Notes under the pieces: generated by a model
What the model was told of the DNA's origin: nothing
The model's database searches: none
The model's input: only the letters and a program-made list of their open reading frames with translations
Made by a program: the position numbers and the translations under genes
Origin: Cryptomeria japonica
Taxonomy: Eukaryota > Streptophyta > Pinopsida > Cupressales > Cupressaceae
DNA length: 64,000 nt
Direction: 5' to 3'
Assembly: GCF_030272615.1 (NCBI RefSeq)
Contig: NC_081405.1
Span: 314,112,235-314,176,234 of the forward strand
In this document: in pieces, positions 1 through 12,200 of the stretch
Position numbering within the stretch: position 1 is the stretch's first letter
Layout: every line of letters starts with the position of its first letter

Positions 1-417
1 GACCACCCTCACCACATCAACAAAAGAATCAGGACCCCTCACCTCACTCCTCAACTATCTATAAATATCTTCTATAACTTTAGGTGAGAATGAGGTGTGA
101 GAAACTAAGCGGTCCCTCAATGTCTGCAAACTATCAAAAATGGATGTGCATGTGCTCTTGTACATACCATCAGTACGAGGGTCTTCTAATATGAACCTCA
201 ACCTATGTAGCTCACGATCACTGTACTGGAAAATGGTAGCAATGTCGGGAAACAAGGGATCCTGGTGTGGAGGATCTATATCATCAATGTGTGGCTCCTG
301 ATCAGGAGCCTGTGCAGGTGGATCCTAATAAGGAGCATGTGCAGGTGGATCCTGATAAGGAGCCTGTGCAAGTGGATCCTGATCAGGAGCCTGTGAAGGT
401 ATATCTTAGGACGCCAT
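1..417 (-). pseudogene. Unrecognised gene fragment, copy A
   Basis: On the minus strand a reading frame starts at ATG 417-415 and runs to the window edge, broken by TAA (408-406), a TAG in the repeat tract and TAG (57-55). It encodes a Pro/Gln/Asp-rich N-terminal stretch, built from a 9-residue repeat, followed by a more ordinary sequence with FQYSDRELHRLRFILEDP and SLQTLRDRLVSHTSFSP. The last part has the composition of a real protein domain, but I do not recognise the family. The same frame with different stops is present in copy B (22602-22964), so this is a decayed duplicated coding remnant and not a working gene. It could derive from a host gene or from a transposon protein. Confidence 0.45.
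297..404 (-). repeat. 27-bp in-frame minisatellite, 4 units
   Basis: Four head-to-tail 27-bp units (297-323, 324-350, 351-377, 378-404) encode a 9-residue repeat of the type APDQDPPAQ on the minus strand, inside the gene fragment. Copy B has only two units (22898-22951), so the tract has expanded or contracted since the duplication. Confidence 0.85.
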
Positions 418-509
418 CTATCTAGGTATGTCATAAAGTTAAAATAAATGCATAAGCACACACACACACGTGAAGTGCATTCAATTTAAAACATTACAAA
501 TTAAAATCA

Positions 510-692
510 GTTGAATTTTAGAGAGAGAGAGAGAGATAACATATATTTCATATATATATATATATAATAAAAAATTTAAATCTTTGAACACAAAAAATTC
601 AAATATTTCAAAGAGAGAGAGATAACATATATTTCAGAGAGATAGAGAGATATGTACATTTAAATCTTGAATACATAAAAAATTCAAGAACA

Positions 693-758
<66 letters not shown>

Positions 759-1090
759 TATAAGTCAATAAGAAAAAAAATTAGACCTATATTTTATTGT
801 AACGTATAAATAATTGTAGAGAGAGAGAGAGATCATTTTCATGATAGAGAGAGAGAGAGAGAGCGATAACATATATTTCATATATATATATATAAAATAA
901 AAAATTTAAATATTTGAATTTACATAAAAAATTCAAATATTTCAGAGAGAGAGAGATAACATATATTTCAGAGAGATAGAGAGATATATGTATTTAAATC
1001 TTGAGTACATAAAAAATTCAAGAACATGATATATATAATTTTTATAAGTCAATAAAAAAAAAAATTAGTTCTATATTTTGTTGTAACGTA
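510..1090. repeat. AG/AT microsatellite cluster, duplicated module
   Basis: Runs of (AG)n and (AT)n, including an almost pure AT run at about 695-753, are embedded in a compound module of about 320 bp. The module occurs twice in tandem (about 514-830 and 846-1070). Each copy contains the words ATAACATATATTTCA, AAATATTTCAGAGAGA and AAAAAATTCAAGAACATGATA. Copy B has the same arrangement at about 23060-23500 with different run lengths. No coding potential is seen. Confidence 0.85.
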
Positions 1091-1171
1091 TAAATATTTG
1101 TGTGTATATCAAAATTAATTTTTTGGTTTGAAACTAAAACATGGGCATTGATCTACAAAATGGAATGTAAC

Positions 1172-2225
1172 TGTAGGTCCCGGGGACAACTGAGAGGGGG
1201 GGGGGGTGAATCAATTGTCAATAAATTCAAACCAAAATCTTATTAACCAACTTATTGCTTAATACCGGTAAGACAGTTAATTGTGCCGGTAAACAATGTT
1301 AACAGGAAATGCTGTACCGGTAAGAATTAATGCATGAAACATAAGCACAAAGTCAACCACAACACATGACATAAATATTTGTACGTGGAAACCCTGTAAG
1401 GAGAAAAACCATGGTGGGAAACCTTACCCACAATCAGATGATACTATTGCAGATAGTAAGTTTACAAGAGGGGTCTGCACATGCAGAAAGGCCAACTGCC
1501 TGGAGCTCACTGCTCAAACACAAATGGGAGTCACACTGACTACAGTTGGATGGTTAAATCCAATGAGAATGTAGTACACAAAATAGCATCTTCATATGCT
1601 GGATTCAGTACCGGTGTAATGCTGATATGCTTCTACAAAAACCTAACTTCACCATCAAATGATGTCTTCGTGTATATCTCTGCTTGATCTTGCATATATC
1701 CTTCCTTAAATCTTTTTTGCATTCCACACTTGATCTTACAAATAAGATCTTATATTTATACCATACCCTAAGACCAATTTTAGTAGGTTGGCTCTACAAG
1801 ATATTACAATAAAACATTTTACAAATAATGCAATATCCGATGCAATAACCGATTGAACATGTCGGCTTAATGCATTTACAACAATAATAAATCATCTCCA
1901 TAGCGTGCCATGCTGATCTGGAAAAGATAAACCTGCTGGTGTAACCCTAGATAACCTGGACCTATTTGTCGGTAAAAGCAAATATGCAAATAAGAATATA
2001 CCAATGCTATTACTTCAAGGAAAAGTGTCCATATGATGTATTCGACATTACCAAGTGTCTTCCATGTCATTGCAGGTACCGGTGAACATTATATCCTGCA
2101 AGTTAACCATATACCGGTGATTGTTTGAACAGTTCATTGATTGTCGGTGAATGTTGCTGGATCTCCAAAGTAGGTGTGTTAGCAGGTGTTGACATCAATG
2201 ACAAAACCATACCAAAATACCAACA
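1172..2225 (-). mobile_element. Solo LTR, 1.05 kb (copy A only)
   Basis: The segment begins TGTAGGTCCC, ends ACCAACA, and is flanked by a perfect 5-bp target-site duplication GTAAC (1167-1171 and 2226-2230). Copy B has the uninterrupted site at about 23590, with a single GCAAC, which is a clean empty-site comparison. On the minus strand it starts TGTTGGTATTTTGG and ends near a C-rich run (GATTCACCCCCC), a layout I associate with plant Copia-type LTRs. It contains many short ACCGGT/GTCGGT words and no coding region. It is best read as a solo LTR left by LTR-LTR recombination after the block was duplicated. The orientation is inferred. Confidence 0.85.
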
Positions 2226-2340
2226 GTAACTTCTCTAAATTTTTTGACATTGTTTGTTATTGAACTCCATATCTCAAAAAAATAGAGGTCATTGTATTTT
2301 TGTAATGGGCATATGATTATAAAATTATTAAATCTGTACT

Positions 2341-4480
2341 ATGTGATCCTTAGAGGAATGTCATATGTACACTAGGATGTTATAAGGGGTCATATGTGGT
2401 CCAAAGAGGTCACACATGTGTTAATGCATGCGTGACCCCTTAGGACCACATATGACCCCTTAGGACACTATGCGATGGACTAAGGGGTCATATGTGGTCC
2501 TAAGGGGTCACACATGTGTTACCCCTTAGGACACTATGTGATCCTAAGGGGAATGTCATATGTACACTAGGATGTTATAAGGGGTCATATGTGGTCCAAA
2601 GGGGTCACGCATGTGTTAACGCATGCATGTGACCCCTTAGGACCACATATGACCCCTTAGGACACTATGTGATCCTAAGGGGAATGTCATATGTGTACAC
2701 TAGGATGTTATAAGGGGTCATATATGGTCCTAAGGGGTCACACATGTGTTAACACATGCGTGACCCCTTAGGACACTATGCGATGGACTAAGGGGTCATA
2801 TGCGGTTCTAAGGGGTCACACATGTGTTAGAACACATGTGTGACCCCTTAGGACCACATATGACCCCTTAGAACACTATGTTATTCTAAGGGGAATGTCA
2901 TATGTACACTAGGATGTTATAAGGGGTCGCATGTAGTACTAAGGGGTCATGCATGCATGCATGACGCCTTAGGACCACATATGACCGCTTAGGACACTAT
3001 GTGATGGACTAAGGGGTATGTCATTCACACTAGGATTTTATAAGGGGTCATATACAGTTCTAAGGGGTCATACATGTGTTATAACACATGTGTGACCCCT
3101 TAGGACCACATATGACCCCTTTATGTGATCCTAAAGGGAATGTCATATGTACACTAGGATGTTATAAGGGGTCATATTTGGTCCTAAGGGGTCACGCATG
3201 CGTGACCCCTTAGGACCACATATGATCCCTTATGACACTATGAGATGGACTAAGGGGTCATATGCAGTTTTAAGGGGTCATGCATGTGTTAGAACACATG
3301 CATGACCCCTTAGGACCACATATATGTGATCCTAAGCGGAATGTCATATGTACAATAGGATGTTATAAGGGGTCATATGTGTTCCTAAGGGGTCACACAT
3401 GTGTTAATGCATGCGTGGACCCTTAGGACCACATATGACCCCTTAGGACATTGTGTGATGGACTAAGGGATATGTCGTTCACACTAGGATTTTATAAGGG
3501 GTCATATGCGGTTCTAAGGGGTAACACATGTGTGACCCCTTAGGACCACATATGACCCCTTAGGACACTATGTGATCCTAAGGGGAATGTCATATGTACA
3601 CTAGGATGTTATAAGGGGTCATATGTGGTCCTAAGGGGTCACACATGTGTTAACGCATGCGTGACCCCTTAGGACCATATATGACCCCTTAGGACACCAT
3701 GTGATGGACTAAGGGATATGTCATTCACACTAGGATGTTATAAGGGGTCATATGTGGTCCTAAGGGGTCACACATGTGTTAACACATGCGTGACGCCTTA
3801 GGACCACATATGACCCCTTAGGACACTATGTGATGGACTAAAGGGTCATATGTGGTTCTAAGGGGTCACACATGTGTTAGAACACCTGCGTGACCCCTAA
3901 GGACCACATATATGTGATCCTAAGGGGAATGTCGTATGTACACTAGGATGTTATAAGGGGTCATATGTGGTCCTAAGGGGTCACACATGTGTTAACGCAT
4001 GCGTGACCCCATATGACCACATACAACCCCTTAGGACACTATGTGATGGACTAAGGGGTATGTCGTTCAAACTAGGATTTTATAAGGGGTCATATGCGGT
4101 TCTAAGGGGTCACACATGTGTGACCCCTTAGGACTACATATGACCCCTTAGGACACTATGTGATCCTAAGGGGAATGTTGTATGTACACTAGGATGTTAT
4201 AAGGGGTCATATGTGCTCCTAAGGGGTCACACATGTGCGTGACCCCTTAGGACCACATATGACCTCTTAGGAAACTATGTAATGGACTAAGGGGTATGTC
4301 ATACACACTAGGATTTTATAAGGGGTCACATGCGGTCCTAAGGGGTCACACATGTGTTAACACATGCGTGACCCCTTAGGGTCCACTATGCGATCCTCTA
4401 TGGTCCTAAGGGAACATATAGTGTCATCAGGGGCATATGTGGTCTTAAGGGGTCGTAAGGGGTCATGTTGTGCGTGTAAT
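2341..4480. repeat. Palindromic satellite array, copy A
   Basis: About 17-18 imperfect tandem units, spaced roughly 95-135 bp, are each built around a hairpin. The left arm reads AAGGGGTCATATGTGGTCCT and continues AAGGGGTCAC. A centre such as ACATGTGTTAACGCATGC follows, then the reverse complement of the left arm. A typical unit is 3613-3690 (78 bp). Hairpins are joined by non-palindromic linkers of two kinds: one with GATCCTAAGGGGAATGTCAT then ACACTAGGATGTTAT, the other with GATGGACTAAGGGGTATGTC then ACACTAGGATTTTAT. The two linker types tend to alternate, giving a higher-order period. I do not know this repeat family. It is non-coding. Confidence 0.9.
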
Positions 4481-5201
4481 AGGATGTGAAAATTGGTCAC
4501 ATTGTAGAGGATTTATTTTGTCTAATTTGTTTAAATTTGTTATCTAAATTTTTTAATGTTTTTTTAAATTAAATTAATTATTTTTTATAACGTTTTAATT
4601 TATTATATTTAGATTTGTAACATTTTTCTAATTTTCTTTTTTTGCTAATGATTTTCTAAGTTCTAATTTACTACCTTAATTTTTTAAGTTTTTCATAACA
4701 TTTTTTTAAAAAGTTGAAAAAAAAAAATACAATTATGTAATTTTAAAAACAAATTGACAAATTTCAATCAAAACATTAAATTATCATACGTTTTTCTAAA
4801 ATGCTGAAAAACAATGAATATATAATTATTTAATTAAAAAAATAAATTAACAAACAAATTATTTAATATTTTTTGAATAAATTTAATAAAAAAAGACATT
4901 ATTAAACAAAAAAAAGGGTTATTTTGTGCACCTGAAATAATGTAAGCTGAAAGCTGAAATGTGAGACGCGCTGGCTATTGCAGATAGGGAACAGTGACAT
5001 GATGCTAACATCGGGTTCACCCTAACCCCCACTAGACAGAAAAAAACAAGTTGGAAAATGACAGTTTAACTGTTGTTTTCATAATTTATAGAAGTTTGAA
5101 AAAAAAAGTGTAAATAGGGTTCAAGCAAAGGGGGGTTAGATCGAACCCCTTAAAATATTAATTTTTAAGGGGTTCAAACGAACCCCCATACCCACTCGAG
5201 A

Positions 5202-5239
5202 TTCGAGCGAACCCGCGTTTGATGGCGGGTTCGCTCGAA
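5202..5239. repeat. Perfect 15-bp inverted repeat (hairpin)
   Basis: TTCGAGCGAACCCGC at 5202-5216 is followed by an 8-base loop and its exact reverse complement at 5225-5239. It lies in a GC-richer patch with repeated TTCGAACGAACC-like words (5150-5290). The matching stretch in copy B (about 26692-26730) has several mismatches in the stem. Confidence 0.85.
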
Positions 5240-6573
5240 CCCGAAGGGGGGCTCGCTCAAACCACCCCACTTCGTTCGAACCACCCTCAAACATAATTCT
5301 TCACTTTCACCAATTTCCTTTGTTGGCGAAAGTGGGAACCATTAATGTGGGATAGCTCAGAGCTTTTATCCATTTCTCATTTTCAATCTATCTTTATAAG
5401 ACATAGAATTATCTTTATTAAATCATAAAAATCCAAAAAAGAATCAACATTTTGTTCATTTTATGTTATGTTTTATATAACTCATTCAATTGTCCCAGAT
5501 TGAGATGCAATTATTAAAATGAATCATATTTTTGTATTGGGTGTGTTGTGCTTGTTCACAACATGTCCCATTTAACACCACCAAAATAGGGACCCCCTTT
5601 TTGTTATTATATTTTCTTTTGTAAAATGGCTTGCTTTGGGAGGGACTCTAAGAAAATTAATTAAATTTAAAATTGGAAAGAAAGTAATACATGATTAATG
5701 ATCAAAGAGTCTCCATGGAATTTATTGCAACCTTTTAGCTAGAGTAGGATGAAGTTACTCAACAAGAAAATCATTCTCTTTACCAACATGTTATGAGAGA
5801 TTATGTGACGGAGGAAGTATAGGTTGAGAAGGTGGAATGGATGGTTTTTGTTCAAGTTGTTTAGTATTTTAAGTTTTACATGTGTTAGAAATTTCATGTT
5901 ATTACTATTACTGTGATACATATTGATTATGGTTTTTATAAATCTATTTGTTTTGGAAATTCAAGGATGTAACTAGGAGTTAAAGTTGGGTTTTTAACAC
6001 CTCAAATAGTTTAATCTATTTTGTGGCTAAGGAACATCTATGCATAGATGAACAATTCAAGGATTTTTCACATTTTTTTTTAATAACCAAAAATGCTAAA
6101 CATGCCAATCAACCTCTGATACCAAGATGTTGTACAAGTCCTATAGAGGAAAATTATCTAATGATGAAGTTATAAAGATTTTCATCTAACATATCAAAAT
6201 AATTGCTAAAATATTTCTCATCAAAAGAATAAAAAATTTTATGAAAGAAATTTGAGTTGATCAAATAGTCTTGTGTCCTCCAAAGTTTTGCAAAGGTCAA
6301 AGAGGAAAAGAGAGAAGAAATAGAGTACACATGATGACAAGATGGGAAATGCTAAGTAAGGGATAGAAGAAGGTTTTATTAAAAAAAATAAAATTCTAAT
6401 CTAAAAGAAAAGAAAAAGTATGTTTTAAAAGCTTTATGTTTTCCAAGCTAAGAAAACATTGTTCTTACAAAAAGGAAAATAATTTATTCATTTAACTAAT
6501 TATTCAAACACAATAAAGATACAACAATTATGCAAAAACATAGAAGGTTTACAAGAATAATATCTACAAGGTT

Positions 6574-6797
6574 CATGAAATTAAGATGTGATGTGTGAAA
6601 ACTTATCCTAAACTAACTATTAAATTAACAGAGAACAACCTTATCTCTACAAAATATTTGAACACAATCTAACAAAATTTGTTTTCATGAAATTAAGATG
6701 TGATGTGTGAAAACTTATCCTAAACTAACTATTAAATTAACAAAGAACAACCTTATCTCTACAAAATATTTGAACACAATCTAACAAAATTTGTTTG
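6574..6797. repeat. 112-bp tandem duplication (copy A only)
   Basis: Positions 6574-6685 and 6686-6797 are almost identical direct repeats beginning CATGAAATTAAGATGTGATG. Copy B has one unit at about 28024-28136, so the duplication arose after the blocks separated. Confidence 0.9.
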
Positions 6798-7981
6798 TGC
6801 TTGGATAGTCTCCTAAAAGGAGATCCAAGCTACATGGGTCATACCCCTTTCTTGCAAACAAGATAGATAGATTGATTTGTTATCTAATTAATACAAAAGT
6901 GCAATACAAAGAGTAACTAAATGACTATGACAAAAATAGAAAGATAAAATTTCATGATGACAAATATAAATATAAGAGGGTGCAAAATGTAATCTACCAC
7001 AAAAATATTGAGCTATTTATGCTAGACAAGGGCACTAGTCATTAAACTCCTAGAGAAGAATGTATAGAAGGTAGAACTAGAGATAGGCTTAGGAGGTTTC
7101 TAGGCAACCATTTTCTAACTCTTAGTCAAAATAGTAGAACACTAGTGTTTAGCGCTAGTGTGCTAGGGTGTTCCTTTTAATCTTAGATAATGATCTCTAT
7201 CTAAGAGATTTTCTAACAACATGGTTGTACACAATAAAAAATAGATTTTGAGAAATAAATTATGATAATTTTGGTTGAAAATTTGGACATAAGTTAATGG
7301 CTTCAACAAATCTAAATTATTTGTTTAATTCTTTGATCACCTTGAATTTTGAAAGTTCATTGAACAGGACACTAAAATTTTATTGAAAATATTAACATAT
7401 TAAATTGTCTTAAGATTGTAGAAGAAAACAAAAGATATTGGTAAAACATTGCCATTAAAGATCACACATGCAAATAAGATGTTTGCATCTAGTCATTTTC
7501 ATATTTTAAATAAAGACAATTGATTATAATCCATTGTAGATTAATTCACAACTATAATGGCCATTAAATTATTTAAAAATTCATCATGGTGATCACACAT
7601 GAATTCAACAATCATTCCAAAAAGTGGTTTTAAGTGGTTTGACATTGAAAACATGTGGTTGATAATGAAATATCATAGCTTAAAATAGTCTTGGCCTTAG
7701 GAACTCACAATATAAAGATGAATCATCATATTGTGATGTGAAAATATAGGTGTCATCATATATTGACTTTAATAACGAAGAAGAAATGTGGGCCCATGCT
7801 AAGTAGGCTCTATATGTTGATAAGGTGTGACAAGAACATCCTTCATTTTATTCCTATAACAAGCTTGAAGGGTGCAATTAATTAAAAAAAAATCCATTTG
7901 GATGTCATATAGATAGGAACTTGATGATAAAATAATCTTCAATATGGACAATTGGTAGTAAATGCTTAGTTATCGAGCATC

Positions 7982-8062
7982 AAATGAAGGAGCAAGTCCT
8001 TGGGACGTTAAATGAAGGCGCAAGTCCTTGGGACATTAAATGAAGGAGCAAGTCACTAGGAC
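7982..8062. repeat. 28-bp minisatellite, 3 units
   Basis: Three tandem units of the type AAATGAAGGAGCAAGTCCTT then GGGACGTT (7982-8009, 8010-8037, 8038-8062). The third is more diverged. Copy B retains the same three units at about 29320-29400. Confidence 0.85.
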
Positions 8063-8330
8063 AAAATGATTAGTTATCAAACTATGTAAAGCCTTAATAT
8101 CATCTCTTAAGGAGCTGAATATTGGCTCCACATCTCAATAATAAAATATAAGATAAAGCAACATTGCCCCATAAATTTTTAAGCTTTTAGACTTGGAAAA
8201 ATAAGACCATTCTAAATATGTAAATGGAAACCCTAGAAACTAATAAGCAAGTTCTACCATAAATAATGTGCTCTAGGTTTCAGGTAATTAGAAAACTTTA
8301 ATTTACCATCATATTTGTAATTTTTTTTTT

Positions 8331-8712
8331 TATTACTTTAATAGTATTCCATTTATAAATATTCCAAAAATGATAAGAGTACATATGATGGTCTTAACTT
8401 CTAGTTTCTTAGATATCACCAATACTAAAAAGAGATATTACTCTTTGGAAAATACTATGAAAATAAGAATGTTCATGTGTTTTCATTGAGTGGGACCGCC
8501 ACTATTAATTTGTATCTAATTTTTGTATTACTTTAATAGTACTTCATTTATAAATATTCCAAAAATGATAAGAGTGCATATTATGGTCTTAGCTTCTAGT
8601 TGCTTAGGCATCACTAATACTAAAAAGACACATTACTCTTTGGCAAATAGTATGAAAATCAGAATTTTCATGTGTTTTCATTGAGTCAGACCTCCAATAT
8701 TAATTTGTATCA
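8331..8712. repeat. 195-bp tandem duplication (in both copies)
   Basis: Units 8331-8525 and 8526-8712 share TATTACTTTAATAGTA, ATTCCAAAAATGATAAGAGT and TTCATGTGTTTTCATTGAGT, with scattered differences. The same two units are at about 29648-30026 in copy B, so this duplication predates the block duplication. Confidence 0.85.
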
Positions 8713-9240
8713 AGACACCATTTAATTTGAATTGTCTATCTAACACCATACTATACATAACATACATTATTTTTTCCTTTTTAATACACCTAAAATAAAA
8801 GAGTAAAGGGAAACCCTAAAATGGTCACTCACCACACCTAGTAGTTATGAATACATAATAATGCATTAGTAATACACATAGAAAAAATATAGAGGGCTTA
8901 TGTACATGTCCATCATTTGATTAATCAAATTATGACACATAGGATAATTGTACACTAAAGGTAGTCATTTAACTTTTTTTCTCGGCCCAAAAATACACTT
9001 GGAACTCCTCACAAACTAGATGGATTAGGATAAGTATTAAGGATATATGGCTAGGGTGAAAAGGTTTAATTGAAGTTATAACATTCTTGTAATGTCATTT
9101 CACTATCATCAATAAAAATTAAACATGTAGTTGCTTCCCATTACTATTATATATAACATCATCTAAATCAATAAATTCATCAAATTTTAAACACTACATA
9201 AGTTGTCATTTTATGAAAAACTTTGTAAGACCTAGTACCA

Positions 9241-12200
9241 CATGAATGTCCATATAAGGAACATTAGACCAATAGGGATGCATTATGAAACTAAATCATT
9301 CCACTAGACGTATTACAAATATCCAAATAGTTGAATAGAATAATCAAATATTCATGCTTCAATCATTTTTTTTTTACTATAGAGAAATTGGAGAAAACAC
9401 AATTGTATACTGCTAATGTACAAAATAAATTATCCTCACATTTAGTCGCTTGTAGTTAAAAATATTACTTAAATTGCAATAAAATTTCCTCTATGTCTAT
9501 ATGTCATATTGGGAAACATGCTCATCTTAGAGCTTTGTGAACCTACACAAGTGTTCTTGACTATTAAGGGCCAAATCACGATTTTTCATTTTTTCATGTT
9601 GAGAGAAATCTTATATTTTAAGGTTAATATATGCTCATATGATTTATTTTATTATTCTAGATATATTACATACTTAGTACATGATACCTTTATTAGAGAT
9701 ATTACTTTACGTGAGTTCTACGCCTATGTGTTCAATTTATAGTTTTTGGCTTCACTTACATGCATTCAATTGATGATACTAAATATAAAAGGCATACCAT
9801 ATCACTAATACTCCCATTTTTGAGACTACAAATTATTTTAAGAACTTAAATAGAGAGATTCATTGCCATGATATGATGAAGCATCATCATATATTATAGA
9901 ATCATCTAATTTACCACATGATAATAAATATTATAACTTTTTATGTAAGTTAAAATTTTCTTTTTATCTCAATAAAATTTAATTTCTTAGATAAGTGGCC
10001 ACTTTGTAACTTATGACATCTTTATTGGTGAGATATAAACTACTTTTAGTGCATTATTTCTTTATTTTGCAATTTCCCATGGATGAAAGAAGAACAAATA
10101 CTGAGATATCTAGTTAGGTTTATTACAAATTATTAACCACCCAATATCCTTTTTATGACAACAAAGGATGAAGGGATTCTCTACTTTGGGAAAATTACAG
10201 ACAAATGTAAAGACGTAAGAATTATAGCCCCAAGTTATGCCGTTTACTTTAAAAAGAAAATACATTCCATGGAAAAGAACGTTTACTGTTTTAGCTCCTT
10301 TTTGACTGATGGAAGAGTATAATTCTAAACTTGCAAGCTCCGCTACAACATGGAATGAGGGATACGTACCTCAATTGCCCTTTTAATTATTCTACTTTCA
10401 TTGGATTATTTATTTCATCTATGTCTTCTAATGGAATAGTCAAATTTGTATATTTATGTGAAACTTATATACTTATGTCATTTTTTCTTAAATGTTGTTT
10501 TTAGAAGCTATTTTAATTTAATTGATAAAATTAAAAGTATTATTTTATGAAATAAAACTCTTTGTAGTTGATAGTATATCTATTATGACAAATTTTTTAG
10601 ATCAAAATTTTTCAGTTTGTTTATTCTATCGTGCAAATAATTATAATTATTCTAAATTATTAAGAACATTCATATGGATGAATAAATATGTTTGGTCATC
10701 CATTGGGGGATTGACTTCTAAAGCACTACCTTAATGTGTGCATGCATATCAAAGGTTTTTAATTAACAAAATGTGATCCAATATATTGTTCTAACTAGTA
10801 TTAGAGGGAAGAGGATAATTTAAATGATGTAATATAGGTAGCTCAAAGGGGAGTCATAAACATATGTTTAGAGGGTAAAAATGAAATTAGGGTTCTCATT
10901 AGTGTCATATGAGTGTGTGTGCTATACCATTGGTTCATTCAGTTAATTCCTTAGAGCTCATACAAATACATAACCTGCACATTTTGTAGATTAGCTACTA
11001 AAAAATATATGAACACTACTTATTCGTCATATACCAACATAAATGCTTTATATCTAGTTAAACATTGACATGCAATTTTGGCATCTTATAAGATGAATGA
11101 GACATTTCCATTCCACTCTTTCTTGCCAAGGTCACATATCATTACTAGAATATTCTCTAGAATTGTGTCAAGACCTTTGGTTGTGCCATTCATTTCAAAT
11201 GATATAGTGTGTTGTTATGATTTTAATAAAAAAAATACTTGCATATTAGAAGCTAAATTATTTGCAAAATGAAATGCATACATTAGCCCCTATTGATATC
11301 CAAGGGGAACCTTTTAACCTAACTATTATATTCTCAAATATTATCCTAGCAAGTGCATCTACAATGCAATCCTTTGTTTTGAAAGGAAAGTTAAATGATA
11401 GTTTCCATTATTAATCTACAAGGAGAGAAGTAAAGTAAGGAAAATTATATAGGTTTTATACAAAAGTAATAAGCATAGAAACATATAATATTATATAATG
11501 TTTACCCTAAAATATCTCTTTCAATAATTCTTTTAGCCTCCCAATATTGAACTAATTAAATATCAATAATGGCAATGGTTACATTATAATAATATATTCA
11601 ATCCTTCATAAGAGATCGTAAGCAAATCATTAATTGTTAAAATATTTAGAAGCCATAATTTTACTTACAACACAAGATCATAATACGTCTAACTTGAGGG
11701 ATCGATATGTAGGAAAAAATAAAAGTATTAATCATTAACTATGTCTATAGCCATGTCCTAAGAGCCATGGGCTAAATTTAGGTGGCCAATTCTATACAAG
11801 ATACTTATGATCCCAAAAAAAAAAACTTAATTAAAATAATAAATTAATAACCACCATCACCAACTTGAGCATCAAATTGATCTTATCCTTTACATTAAAA
11901 ACAAGCACATTAGAGTCTTATTTTTTATTATATAAAGTGGGGAATAACCCCAATCCAATATAGATCTAAATCAAAAACCTTAAAAAAAATAGCAAAATGC
12001 ACCATACGGCTTGGAGAGAAAGGCCATAAAACAACACCAAATGAAAAGTTTATAAATACTACATACAAAATTTAATATATACTCTAATTTAATATAAAAA
12101 GAGTATAGAAATACCTAACTAAAAAAATCTAACATTAAAATTAAAAAATAGAGGGGAATTGATAAATATAGCCCCATTCGTCTAACATGTAGTCCAACTC

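Larger units (their letters stand above)
4481..9240. other. AT-rich non-coding DNA of block, copy A
   Basis: AT-rich sequence shared with 25961-30550. I see no gene. Structured elements within it (a hairpin near 5202, a 112-bp duplication, a 28-bp minisatellite and a 195-bp duplication) are listed separately. The frame at 5739-5921 (minus) recurs in copy B only because the block is duplicated, and it has no recognisable domain. Confidence 0.6.

Noticed and set aside
2341-4480. CRISPR array
   Set aside because: Regular repeats are present, but the units are long, imperfect and contiguous. There are no unique spacers and no cas genes, and the context is a plant genome.
9509-9742. 77-codon plus-strand ORF, partly shared with 59702-59890
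   Set aside because: It is interrupted in copy B by an 11-bp duplication, has no known domain, and the shared part is explained by the block duplication.
11078-11272. 64-codon plus-strand ORF conserved at 61864-62058
   Set aside because: The three residue changes are what neutral divergence of the duplicated block would give. It has no recognisable domain or gene context.
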